This document shows positions 46,269 to 54,542 of a stretch of DNA of 64,000 nt, piece after piece (within the stretch, counting starts at the first letter, position 1; each line of letters begins with the position of its first letter). The DNA comes from JAOUEA01 sp963790335 (lineage in GTDB: Bacteria; Actinomycetota; UBA4738; HRBIN12), in NCBI GenBank assembly GCA_963790335.1, contig CAWBOB010000007.1, forward strand, positions 544,488-608,487, given 5' to 3'. The notes beneath the pieces are model-generated. The model worked only from the letters and a program-made list of their open reading frames with translations. It searched no databases and had not been told where the DNA came from. The position numbers and the translations under genes were made by a program.

Positions 46269-47511
46269 CTACGGAAGATCGGTGAGGCCCTCGCGGGGGG
46301 CGTTGACGAGCACGGTGACGTTCCCCTCGGGGAGCTTCCCCTCGCCCATGAGCTGGTGCGCGAGCCCGGTCTGTTCGTACGGGTAGGCCCGGCCGAGGGT
46401 CGTGCGGATCTTGCCCTCGCGCACGAGGTCGTTGAAGGCCGAGGCCTGTTCGTCGTTGAACAGATGGGATCCTTGGTAGCGCTTCTGCATGAACCACAGG
46501 TACCGGACGTCGACCATGGTGTCGTAGCCGGACGTGCCGGCGCAGATGACCACCATGCCGCCTCGGTCGCAGACGAAGATCGACGTGGGGATCGTGTCCT
46601 CGCCCGGATGCTCGAAGACGATGCGCGGACTCTCGCGCTCTCCCGAGCACGTCCCAGATGGCCTTGCCGAACGCTTTGGCGCCGTCGAACCACGCCTTCC
46701 ACTCGGGGCTGCTCGAGTGCGGGGGGATACCCCAGTGGTCGAAGTCCTTGCGGTTGATGGCGCCGACCGCACCGAGCGACGTGGCGTACGCGCCCTTCTC
46801 GTCGCTGCTCACCACCGCGACCGGGCGCCCGCCGGCGTTCGCGACGAGTTGCACCGCGAGCGAGCCGAGGCCCCCGCTCGCGCCCCAGACAAGCACGACA
46901 TCGCCCGGCTCGACGGTGTGCGGTGGCCATCCGAACAGCATGCGGTAGGCCGTGGCGCCCGTGAGCGTCGGGGTCGCGGCCTCCTCCCAGGTCAGGTGCT
47001 CGGCCTTCGGGAGGCACTGGTGGGCCTGCACCTTGCAGAACTGCGCGGTGCCGCCCCAGCACGTCTCGTACCCCCAGACGCGGAACGAGGGCGCGAGACC
47101 GGGATCGTTGCCCGCGACCACCCACGGATCGTCGAGATCCCACTGACCCGCGTGCACGACCACGCGGTCGCCGACGGCGACGTTCGTGACCTCGTCACCC
47201 ACCGCGTAGACGATGCCCGCCGCGTCGGACCCCACGATGTGGAAGTCGGTGGGCTCCCCGAAGCGCGCTTGGCCCTTGGTGACGTCGATGGGCTTGCCCC
47301 AGGCCGCCCAGACGTTGTTGAAGTTCACGCCCGACGCCATGACCATGACGAGCGCGTCGTGAGGCCCCAGCTCGGGCACATCGACGACCTCGTCGACGAT
47401 GGCCGTCGTCGGATCACCGAACCGATCTGACCGCACCATCTGCGCGTGCATCTGCGCCGGCACCTCGCCGATCGGCGGGATGTCACCGATGTCGTAGACG
47501 GCCTTGCTCAT
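46269..47511 (-). CDS. ccr: crotonyl-CoA carboxylase/reductase, frameshifted
   Basis: The rejoined protein is about 413 residues. It is a zinc-less medium-chain dehydrogenase: MVMASGVNFNNVWAAWGKP, FHIVGSDAAGIVYAVGDEV, and VWGASGGLGSLAVQLVANAGG for NADPH. WGYETCWGGTAQFCKVQAHQCLPK and MQKRYQGSHLFNDEQA are seen in Ccr rather than in other reductases. The frame breaks near 46645. Ccr reductively carboxylates crotonyl-CoA to ethylmalonyl-CoA with NADPH and CO2, the key step of the ethylmalonyl-CoA pathway, and also provides extender units. GGAAGGG lies 8 nt before ATG 47511, and TACGAT at 47568-47573 is a likely -10. Confidence 0.93.
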
Positions 47512-47598
47512 GGATCTCACCCTTCCGAGACGTTCGCGTTCGACGATCTGTCGACGGGTGCGCGCATCGTATCGTCGAGCTCCGGAGGCCGACCGGGC

Positions 47599-48523
47599 TC
47601 AGCTCGCTGACGGCAACTCGGCCACCGGGCACGTCGCCGCTCGCGGGCACCAGGAGCAATGCACGCCGGGCGACAGCTCTGGCTCACGCCCGTTGCCGAG
47701 CGCCGACGCGGCGCGGGCCGCGTCGATCGCGCGATCGGCTGCGTGCTGCAGGATGTCCTCGGTGACGTCCTCGGCCTGCCAGGTGCCGCTCTCGAGGAAC
47801 AACGATGCGGCACGGTAGGGAGGCACGCCGAACCGCAGGGTCATGACGAGCGCGTAGAACCGCATGTCCTCGGCGAACTCGGGGTAGGCCGAGCCGGTCT
47901 TCAGGTCGACCACGAGCCGTGTCGCCCGGTTGGGCTCGATGCGATCGGGCACGCCGAGCACGAGGTCGATCTGGCCCGAGAGCACCAGATCGCCCCCGAG
48001 CAGCTCGGCGCGCACCCGAAGCTCGCTGATCGGTGACAGCTCGCGTCGAAGCGACTTCAAGGGCGGGAACGACGCCTGGAACAGCGACACGCGCCGCACG
48101 ACCTCCATGAGGATGTCGTCGTGCTCCGAGGCAGGCAGCCCGTTCCAGTACTCGGCGAACCGCTCCTCGCGTTCGAGCACCCGCCCCACCGCGGTGTAGC
48201 GCGATCTCGTGCGGTTCCAGGGGGTCTCGAGCCCCGACCTCGACCTCGATCGCCTTGTGCAGCAGCACGCCGTGGGCGCTGCGGGCGCTATGAGCGAACG
48301 GCGGCGCCTCGCCGGCGAGCACCGACCGGAACATGCCCTCGCACCGGCGGTGCTGGTTGAGCTTCTCCTTGCCGAGCCACAGCGGGTCCGCCACCTGGAG
48401 CTCACGGACCGCGACCTCGATGCGATCGCGCAGCCGCTGCGCGAGGTCCGATGGGAACGTGGGCCGCTCACCCGTGCCGATCAGCCCGTCGAGCGTGCGC
48501 TGCTGAGGATCGGTGAGTCGCAC
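47599..48523 (-). CDS. RecB-family PD-(D/E)xK nuclease with Fe-S cysteine cluster, frameshifted
   Basis: The rejoined protein is about 307 residues; the frame breaks near 48215. SGQIDLVLGVPDRI and TRLVVDLKTGSAYPEF hold the Asp and DLK catalytic pair of RecB-like nucleases. HCSWCPRAATCPVAE gives three Cys near the C-terminus, and a Cys in NQHRRCEGMF near the N-terminus would complete a four-Cys iron-sulfur site as in Cas4 and AddB. QYALVMTLRFGVPPYRA is the usual helix after the active site. No cas genes are present, so this is a stand-alone repair-type nuclease. Start GTG 48523. Confidence 0.85.
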
Positions 48524-48550
48524 GCCCGCATGGTATGCAGGAAGACCGAC

Positions 48551-49102
48551 ATGGCCGAGACGCCCGACGAGATCCTGCGCGCCCTCGCCGACCCGGAGCG
48601 GTTGGCGATCGCCGGCACGCTCGCGCTCGGCGATCGCTCAGCCCACCAGCTCGCCGAGGCGACGGGGGTTCCCGTGCCCAGGGTCCGCAAGCATCTGAAC
48701 CGTCTGACCGCGACCGGCGTCGTGCGCGTCAACGACGACCGGCACACCTACCGGCTCGATCCCGAGACGCTGCGGTGGGCTGCTGGACAGGTCGGGCCGC
48801 CCAGGGAGGCGGGCCTGGCGCTCGGTGCCGCCAACGACGACGAGGAAGCCGTGCTGCGCACCTTCTTCCGCAACGGGCGGCTCACCGAGGTCCCCGCGAA
48901 GGAGTCGAAGCGGCGCGTCGTGCTCGAACGCATCGCGTTGGAATTCGAGCCGGGCGAGCGTTACGAGGAGCAGGAGGTCAACGTCATCGTCGGACGCTTC
49001 CTCAACGACTACGCGGCGCTGCGACGGTACCTCGTCGACGAGGGGTTCCTCGATCGCGATGGCGGCGTCTATTGGCGGGCAGGCGGCCGGGTCGACCTCT
49101 GA
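48551..49102 (+). CDS. ArsR-type HTH + DUF2087 regulator
   Basis: The protein has 183 residues. A winged helix lies at about 5-70 (DEILRALADPERLAIAGTLAL, HQLAEATGVPVPRVRKHLNRL). After a linker, DUF2087 reads LRTFFRNGRLTEVPAKESKRRVVLERIALEFEPGERYEEQEVN, with RFLNDYAALRRYLVDEGFLDRDGGVYWR at the end. DUF2087 is a DNA- or RNA-binding-like module found in many small regulators; the signal is unknown. ATG 48551 follows GCAGGAAG. It is divergent from the RecB-like nuclease, with a 27-bp gap, so it may control that gene. Confidence 0.85.
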   Translation: MAETPDEILRALADPERLAIAGTLALGDRSAHQLAEATGVPVPRVRKHLNRLTATGVVRVNDDRHTYRLDPETLRWAAGQVGPPREAGLALGAANDDEEAVLRTFFRNGRLTEVPAKESKRRVVLERIALEFEPGERYEEQEVNVIVGRFLNDYAALRRYLVDEGFLDRDGGVYWRAGGRVDL

Positions 49103-49163
49103 TCGAGCCCGTCCGTCGAGCCGTCGGGCCATCGAGCGGTCGACGATGCTACGGCGCCGATGC

Positions 49164-49169
49164 TAGGGT
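49164..49169 (+). promoter_or_regulatory. -10 hexamer TAGGGT of the SLT-like gene
   Basis: TAGGGT lies 6 nt before GTG 49176 and favours this start over the internal ATG at 49284. Confidence 0.45.
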
Positions 49170-49175
49170 TCCGGG

Positions 49176-49700
49176 GTGCCGTCACCGGCACGTCCCCTCC
49201 TTCCCCGGTCGGTGACGCTTGTCCGCGAACTCGACCGGGGGCGAGAGACGATCCTCAGACCGGCCATCCGCACCGCCCGAGCGATGCTCGCCGCGACCAC
49301 CGTCGCGCTCGTGCTCATATCGGCGCCGAGCGCCTCGGCGCACCACGCATCCGGCCCGTGCGACTTCCATCGTGATGCGGGCCAGACCGTGCGCCAGCAC
49401 TCCAGGGCCCAGATCCGGTGCGCGGTGACCCGATGGCCGGTGCCGGGCGGTGACGACGTGGCGCTGTGCATCGCGAAGCGCGAGAGCACGCTGCTCCCGT
49501 GGGCCGAGTCGGGCGACGGGCTCAACAAGGGACTCTTCCAGCTGCACGTTCGCTACTGGGACGGCAACTACGACGCCTACGCCAGGCCCACCTGGGAGCT
49601 TCCGAAACGCATCCTGAGCGGGCGCACGAACGCGATCGTCTCGATCCGCATGGCCCACGACATCGGCTGGGCCCCCTGGGGCGGCCGCACCTGCCGCTGA
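49176..49700 (+). CDS. secreted transglycosylase (SLT/lysozyme-like) protein
   Basis: The protein has 174 residues. The signal helix is at about 36-55 (RAMLAATTVALVLISAPSASA). The domain then has DDVALCIAKRESTLLPWAESGDG, with Glu103 where lytic transglycosylases have their acid, followed by NKGLFQLHVRYWDGNYDAYARPTWEL and a C-terminal MAHDIGWAPWGGRTC. NKGLFQ and the closing W residues are lysozyme-like. It probably trims peptidoglycan outside the membrane. The small size resembles Rpf-type enzymes, but the Rpf core is not obvious. Confidence 0.72.
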   Translation: MPSPARPLLPRSVTLVRELDRGRETILRPAIRTARAMLAATTVALVLISAPSASAHHASGPCDFHRDAGQTVRQHSRAQIRCAVTRWPVPGGDDVALCIAKRESTLLPWAESGDGLNKGLFQLHVRYWDGNYDAYARPTWELPKRILSGRTNAIVSIRMAHDIGWAPWGGRTCR

Positions 49701-49733
49701 CCGACGCTCGGCGTCACCCCTCGGGTGCAGGAC

Positions 49734-49739
49734 TAGACT
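49734..49739 (+). promoter_or_regulatory. -10 hexamer TAGACT of pccB
   Basis: TAGACT lies 7 nt before ATG 49747. Confidence 0.5.
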
Positions 49740-49746
49740 CCGGCCC

Positions 49747-51354
49747 ATGGTGACTACCGACGAGGGCCTTCCCGCAACCGGCACCGGCGACGACGGACCC
49801 GATCGAACGGTCGAGGACCGCATCCAGGAGCTCCGCAAGCGCAGGAAGGCCGCCGCCACTCCCGGTGGTCGAGACGCCGCCAAGAAGCAGCACGACAAGG
49901 GCAAGCTCACCGCGCGCGAGCGTCTCGACGTGCTCATGGACAAGGGCTCGTTCGTCGAGACCGATCCGTTCGCGGTGCACCGGTCGCACGATTTCGGCAT
50001 GGAGCGCAAGCGACCGCCGGGCGACGGCATCATCACCGGCTACGGCACGGTCGACGGCCGGAAGGTCTTCGTCGCGAGCCAGGACTTCACCGTCTTCGGC
50101 GGATCGATGGGCGAGGTGCACGCCCAGAAAGTCACGAAGGTCATGGACCTCGCGATGTCGACCGGCGCGCCGTTCGTCGCGATCAACGACTCGGGAGGCG
50201 CGCGCATCCAGGAAGGCGCGGCATCGCTCGCCGGCTACGGCTACATCTTCGAGCGGAACGTGCGCGCCAGCGGCGTGATCCCCCAGATCAGCGTGATCAT
50301 GGGCCCGTGCGCCGGCGGCGCCGTCTACTCCCCCGCCATCACCGACTTCACGTTCATGGTGCGGGAGACCTCGCACATGTTCATCACCGGACCCGACGTG
50401 ATCAAGACGGTGACGGGCGAGGACATCTCCATGGAAGCCCTCGGCGGCGCGATGACGCATGCGACCGAGTCGGGTGTCGCTTCGTTCATCGGGGAAGACG
50501 ACGAGGACGTACTGAACCGCGTGCGGTACCTGTTGAGCTTCCTGCCGTCGAACAACCTCGAGGACCCTCCGGCCTACGCGGCGACCGACGACCCGGGCCG
50601 GCTCGCCGAGGCCCTCACGCATATCGTTCCCGACCGGGCGAAAGAGCCCTACGACATGCACGAGGTGATCCGCTACATCGTCGACGACGGGGAATTCCTC
50701 GAGGTGTTCCCGCTCTGGGCGATGAGCATCGTGATCGGCTTCGCGCGTCTCGACGGGCGCAGCGTCGGCGTCATCGCGAACCAGCCCAAGGTACGGGGTG
50801 GAACCCTCGACATCGACGCGAGCGAGAAGGCGAGCCGTTTCGTGCGGTGCTGCGACTCGTTCAACATCCCGATCCTGACCCTGGTCGACGTGCCCGGCTT
50901 CCTGCCGGGCAAGGAGCAGGAGTACAACGGCATCATCCGCCACGGCGCGAAGCTGCTGTACGCGTTCGCCGAGGCGACGGTCCCGCGCATGACGGTCATC
51001 ACCCGCAAGGCGTACGGGGGGGCGTACCTCGTGATGAACTCGAAGCACCTGCGGAGCGATGTGTCGTTCGCCTGGCCCACCGCCGAGATCGCGGTCATGG
51101 GCGCCGAGGGCGCGGTCAACGTCGTGTTCCGCAAGGAGATCGAGAAGGCAGCCGATCCCGGCAGGAAGAAGGCCGAGCTGATCCGCGAGTATCGCGACAA
51201 GTTCTCGACCCCGTACGCGGCCGCAGAGCGCGGGTTCATCGACGACGTGATCGAACCCGCCCAGACCCGCACGCGCTTGATCCAGGCGATGCGCATGCTC
51301 TCGACGAAGCGCGAGAGCGTGCCGGCGCGCAAGCACGGCAACATCCCCCTGTGA
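49747..51354 (+). CDS. pccB: acyl-CoA carboxylase beta subunit (propionyl-CoA type)
   Basis: The protein has 535 residues, full length. KLTARERLDVLMDKGSFVETDPF, FTVFGGSMGEVHAQKVTKVMDLA, NDSGGARIQEGAASLAGYG and GPCAGGAVYSPAITDF form the N-terminal carboxyltransferase half, and VPGFLPGKEQEYNGIIRHGAKLLYAF the C-terminal half. It moves CO2 from biotin to propionyl-CoA (or acetyl-CoA) to give methylmalonyl-CoA. An Asp at the key position after VD(VPGF) favours propionyl-CoA in this family. The biotin-bearing alpha subunit is not in the window. A small epsilon-like protein follows. Confidence 0.95.
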   Translation: MVTTDEGLPATGTGDDGPDRTVEDRIQELRKRRKAAATPGGRDAAKKQHDKGKLTARERLDVLMDKGSFVETDPFAVHRSHDFGMERKRPPGDGIITGYGTVDGRKVFVASQDFTVFGGSMGEVHAQKVTKVMDLAMSTGAPFVAINDSGGARIQEGAASLAGYGYIFERNVRASGVIPQISVIMGPCAGGAVYSPAITDFTFMVRETSHMFITGPDVIKTVTGEDISMEALGGAMTHATESGVASFIGEDDEDVLNRVRYLLSFLPSNNLEDPPAYAATDDPGRLAEALTHIVPDRAKEPYDMHEVIRYIVDDGEFLEVFPLWAMSIVIGFARLDGRSVGVIANQPKVRGGTLDIDASEKASRFVRCCDSFNIPILTLVDVPGFLPGKEQEYNGIIRHGAKLLYAFAEATVPRMTVITRKAYGGAYLVMNSKHLRSDVSFAWPTAEIAVMGAEGAVNVVFRKEIEKAADPGRKKAELIREYRDKFSTPYAAAERGFIDDVIEPAQTRTRLIQAMRMLSTKRESVPARKHGNIPL

Positions 51355-51399
51355 TGCGACGACCCGAGATCACCCGGACGAGCCTGTCCCGAGGAGCCG

Positions 51400-51672
51400 A
51401 TGATGCCGATCCGCGATGAGGGCGAGCGCCGCATCGAGCTGCCCGACGACATCACACCCGATGAAGAACGCGCGATCCTCATGGCGCTCGAGCGATACTT
51501 CGTGGCGGAGAACCCGAAGCCGGCGCCCTGGGTGCTGCAGGGTCGCATCGACGCCACGGGCCTCGGGTCGCTGCAGGCGCGGCGGTACGCTCGCGAGCCC
51601 TGGCACGGTCAGCAAGGTCCGTTCGCGCGCAGGGGCGTGCCGCCGGTGAGCGGTCGCGGCGACGTGCGCTAA
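51400..51672 (+). CDS. small acyl-CoA carboxylase epsilon-like protein
   Basis: The protein has 90 residues and lies 45 nt after pccB. The N-terminal helix (TPDEERAILMALERYF), an aromatic linker (PAPWVLQGRIDATGLGSL) and a basic end fit the short accessory subunits that stabilise actinobacterial carboxylase complexes. Sequence in this family is poorly conserved, so position is the main argument. It ends at the palindrome 51675-51697. Confidence 0.55.
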   Translation: MMPIRDEGERRIELPDDITPDEERAILMALERYFVAENPKPAPWVLQGRIDATGLGSLQARRYAREPWHGQQGPFARRGVPPVSGRGDVR

Positions 51673-51674
51673 CG

Positions 51675-51697
51675 ATCTAGTCTGCTCTGGACTAGAT
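51675..51697. promoter_or_regulatory. palindrome ATCTAGTC-N7-GACTAGAT over a stop codon
   Basis: Eight perfect pairs flank a 7-nt spacer. It fills the gap between two convergent genes, and its right arm contains the TAG stop of the dehydratase gene. It is the best copy of the motif also seen at 13254 and 32457. Confidence 0.55.
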
Positions 51698-52643
51698 GAC
51701 GCCCGACGGGTCTCCGTTCGATCCGCACACCAGCACTACGACATGCTCCCCATCGGCGGGCACGAAGGCGCCCTCGCGCACGGCCGCGAGCGACGCGGCG
51801 CCCCCGGGCTCGGCGAAGATGCGGAGCTCGCGCCAGAGCGCGCGCTGCGCGGCGAGGATCGCCTCGTCGCTCACGAGCACCGTGTCGGCGACGTGACCTG
51901 CGCTCGCGACGGCGAACGCGATGTCGCCGACCCGGCGGGCGCCGAGCGAGTCGGCCGCGCGGCCGGACACCGGAACCTGCACGGGCTCGCCCTGCTGCAG
52001 GGCCGCCTGCAGGCATCGCGACGTCTCGGGCTCCACCCCGACTACGCGTACCGTGGTGCCGGCGAACCACGCTGCGATGCCGCCGATGAGTCCGCCGCCT
52101 CCGACCGCGACGAGCACGGTGTCGGCGCCGGCGACCTGCTCGGAGAGCTCTGCGCCGATCGTGCCCTGGCCTGCCACGACCGCGGGTTGGTCGAACGGAT
52201 GCATCCACACGGCGCCCGTCTCGGCGCAGCGCTCGGTGGCCGCCGCCGAGGCGTCGTCGTAGTAGCCGTCGATCACGCGTACCACCGCGCCCGTGGCCCG
52301 GACCTTCTCGATCTTGGAAGCCGGAGAGGTGCCCGGGCACGAAGATCTCGGCGTGGTGGCCGAGCGCGGCGGCCGCGTGGCCCACCGCGAGCCCGAAGTT
52401 GCCACCGCTCGCGGCCACGACGCCGGCGCTTCCCACGTCGCCGGTGAGCATGCGGTTGAACGCGCCCCTCGGCTTGAACGATCCGGTCACCTGCAGCAAC
52501 TCGAGCTTGAGCGCGAGCGGGTGCTCCACTCCGAGCGCGCCGGGGGCGAGGTCGAGCACCGGCGTTCGACGGACATGGGCGGCGATCCGCGCCCGAGCCG
52601 ACTCGATCTCGGCGCGGGTCGGGGCGAGGACCTCGTCGATCAC
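51692..52643 (-). CDS. PLP-dependent serine/threonine dehydratase, frameshifted
   Basis: The rejoined protein is about 317 residues; the frame breaks near 52320. LKLELLQVTGSFKPRGAFNRM holds the PLP lysine, ASGGNFGLAVGHAAAALGH is the substrate loop, and VAVGGGGLIGGIAAWF binds the cofactor phosphate. It is the short form without a regulatory ACT domain, so it is probably a catabolic threonine or serine deaminase, or a racemase/hydroxyaspartate type. Its start overlaps the mazG stop by 4 bp. Confidence 0.9.
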
Positions 52644-53470
52644 GCCTCTCGCACCCCGGCCGGCTCGTGCGCCTGCCGGAAGAGCTCACGCAGCAGCTCC
52701 TCGTCGGCCGACTCGACGTCGACCCCCCGATCGGCGGCGAGCTGCACGAACCGCTCGTACCGCCGGGAGAAGGCGCGCACCGTGCGCCGCAGGGCGCTCT
52801 CGGCGTCGACGCCCAGCTTCCGCGCGAGCGCCACGGTCGCGAAGAGCACGTCGCCGACTTCCTGCTCGGCCTGATCGGAGCCTTCGGCGGCTGCGAGCTC
52901 GTCGACCTCCTCGCGCAGCCCGCCGAGCGCGGAGGCCGCCGACCGCCATTCGAACCCCCACCCGGCGGCGCGCCGCTGCACCTTGGCGGCGCGGGCGAGG
53001 GCGGGCAGCGACGCCGGGATGCCGTCGTCGACGATCGGGCGCTCGCCGGCTTCCTCGGCCTTGAGCTTCTCCCAGTTGACGAGCACCTCGTCGGCCCCGC
53101 CGACGACGGTGTCGCCGAAGACGTGGGGGTGACGATGCACGAGCTTCGCGACGAGCCCTTCGGCGACATCGTCGATGTCCCACCGCCCGTCGTCGGCAGC
53201 GATCTGCGCATGGAACACGACCTGCAACAAGACGTCGCCGAGCTCGTCGCGCATGCGCTCGTCATCGCCGGTCTCGATCGCCTCGAGCAGCTCATGGGTC
53301 TCCTCGAGCAGATGGCGGGCGAGCGACGCGTGGGTCTGCTCCGCGTCCCAAGGGCATCCGCCGGGGCGGCGCAGGCGCGCCATCACGCGGAGCAGGTCGA
53401 GCAGATGCGCTCCCTCACGCGTGCTCGGCACCGGACCCTCGGGGACGTACGTGCCCGCGCTCGGGGGCAT
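52640..53470 (-). CDS. mazG: nucleoside triphosphate pyrophosphohydrolase MazG
   Basis: The protein has 276 residues with two MazG domains. RRPGGCPWDAEQTHASL and EETHELLEAIETGDDERMRDELGDVLLQVVFHA are the first, with the ExxE...ExxD metal site; REEVDELAAAEGSDQAEQEVGDVLFATVALA is the second. It hydrolyses NTPs or dNTPs to monophosphate and PPi, which protects nucleotide pools. It lies in the usual actinobacterial mazG-surA-mfd stretch, here 5 nt after the SurA-like gene. Confidence 0.95.
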   Translation of the reverse strand: MPPSAGTYVPEGPVPSTREGAHLLDLLRVMARLRRPGGCPWDAEQTHASLARHLLEETHELLEAIETGDDERMRDELGDVLLQVVFHAQIAADDGRWDIDDVAEGLVAKLVHRHPHVFGDTVVGGADEVLVNWEKLKAEEAGERPIVDDGIPASLPALARAAKVQRRAAGWGFEWRSAASALGGLREEVDELAAAEGSDQAEQEVGDVLFATVALARKLGVDAESALRRTVRAFSRRYERFVQLAADRGVDVESADEELLRELFRQAHEPAGVREA

Positions 53471-53475
53471 GTCGG

Positions 53476-54531
53476 TCACGGCGCGGGCGTGCCCTCGTCG
53501 CCGTCGGAGGGCGCGCCGTCGGCCGGCCCCGCTGCGGCGCTCGGGTCGGTGCTGGTCACGGCCACCACCGCCAGGGTCTGCGGATCGAAGGTGCCGTACC
53601 TGGGGTTCACCTCGACGCCCTCGGACCGGGCCTGACCGCGAAGCCACTCGGTGAACACCTCGCCCTGATCGCCCTGCAAGAGGCTCGCCTTCGCTTCGGC
53701 GTACGGCGTCACCTGTTCGTCGAGGAGATAGATCACATGCCATCCGAACTCGGTCTGCACGGGATCGGAGATCTGGCCGGGCTCCAGCGCCACCGCTGCC
53801 TCGGCGAACGCAGGCACGTAGTTGGCGGCCGGCGCCTGCCCGAGGCTGCCTCCCTGCGCGCCCGACGCGGTATCGGTCGAGACCTGCTTCGCGAGGTCTT
53901 CGAAGGTCGTGCGTGTCGCTCCGGGAGCGGTGACCTGCCGGTACACGTCGTCGGCCTCGGTCTGCGTCTTCACCAGGATGTGCAGCGCGTCGATCGTCGT
54001 GAACTGCAGGATCTCGTCGTCGTAGATCGCTCGCAGCTCGTCGTCACCCATCTCCTGCGCGGTCACCTCGGTCTGCACCGCCTGGAACAGCAACACCTGC
54101 CCGGCGAGCTCCTCGAGGTCGGCGCGCGTGAGGCCGAGTGAGCTGAGCTCGGTGTCGACCTTCTCGGGGGTGAGCTGCTGATCGAGGTTCGCCACGATGC
54201 CGTCGATCTCGGCGGCCTTCGGGGCGAGGTCGTTCTCCTGCGCATACCCTTGCACGAACCTGGCCTGGATCATGTTGCCGAGCGTGAACCGGTTGCATGC
54301 GGCTTCCTGCGTCTCTCCGTCGGACGGCGTGCCGCCGCACTGCTGCTGACCCAACTTCGCGAGGAAGGTGAACAGCTTGGCCTGCTCGGCGAGCTCGGCG
54401 TCGCTGATCTCAGCGCCTCCTACGGTCGCGGCAGGCGCGGGTCCGCCGCCGAGGCCGGGTGCGTCGCCGCACGCAGCCAGCAGCACCATGATCGCGGGCA
54501 CGACGACGAGACGCTTGGCAGGGGATCTCAC
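53476..54531 (-). CDS. SurA/PrsA-like parvulin peptidyl-prolyl isomerase lipoprotein
   Basis: The protein has 351 residues, start GTG 54531. The N-terminal signal ends in the lipobox LLAAC. A SurA N-like helical part (AELAEQAKLFTFLAKLG to EEMGDDELRAIY) surrounds a parvulin domain: DALHILVKTQTEADDVYRQV, GSLGQAPAANYVPAFAEAAVAL and TEFGWHVIYLLDEQVTPY. It folds exported proteins on the outer face of the membrane. A low-complexity acidic tail ends it. It lies 11 nt after mfd. Confidence 0.92.
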   Translation of the reverse strand: MRSPAKRLVVVPAIMVLLAACGDAPGLGGGPAPAATVGGAEISDAELAEQAKLFTFLAKLGQQQCGGTPSDGETQEAACNRFTLGNMIQARFVQGYAQENDLAPKAAEIDGIVANLDQQLTPEKVDTELSSLGLTRADLEELAGQVLLFQAVQTEVTAQEMGDDELRAIYDDEILQFTTIDALHILVKTQTEADDVYRQVTAPGATRTTFEDLAKQVSTDTASGAQGGSLGQAPAANYVPAFAEAAVALEPGQISDPVQTEFGWHVIYLLDEQVTPYAEAKASLLQGDQGEVFTEWLRGQARSEGVEVNPRYGTFDPQTLAVVAVTSTDPSAAAGPADGAPSDGDEGTPAP

Positions 54532-54542
54532 GAACGACGAGT

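Noticed and set aside
47599..48523. Cas4 of a CRISPR system
   Set aside because: The motif set fits Cas4-like nucleases, but no other cas gene or repeat array is present and the length fits RecB-family repair nucleases.
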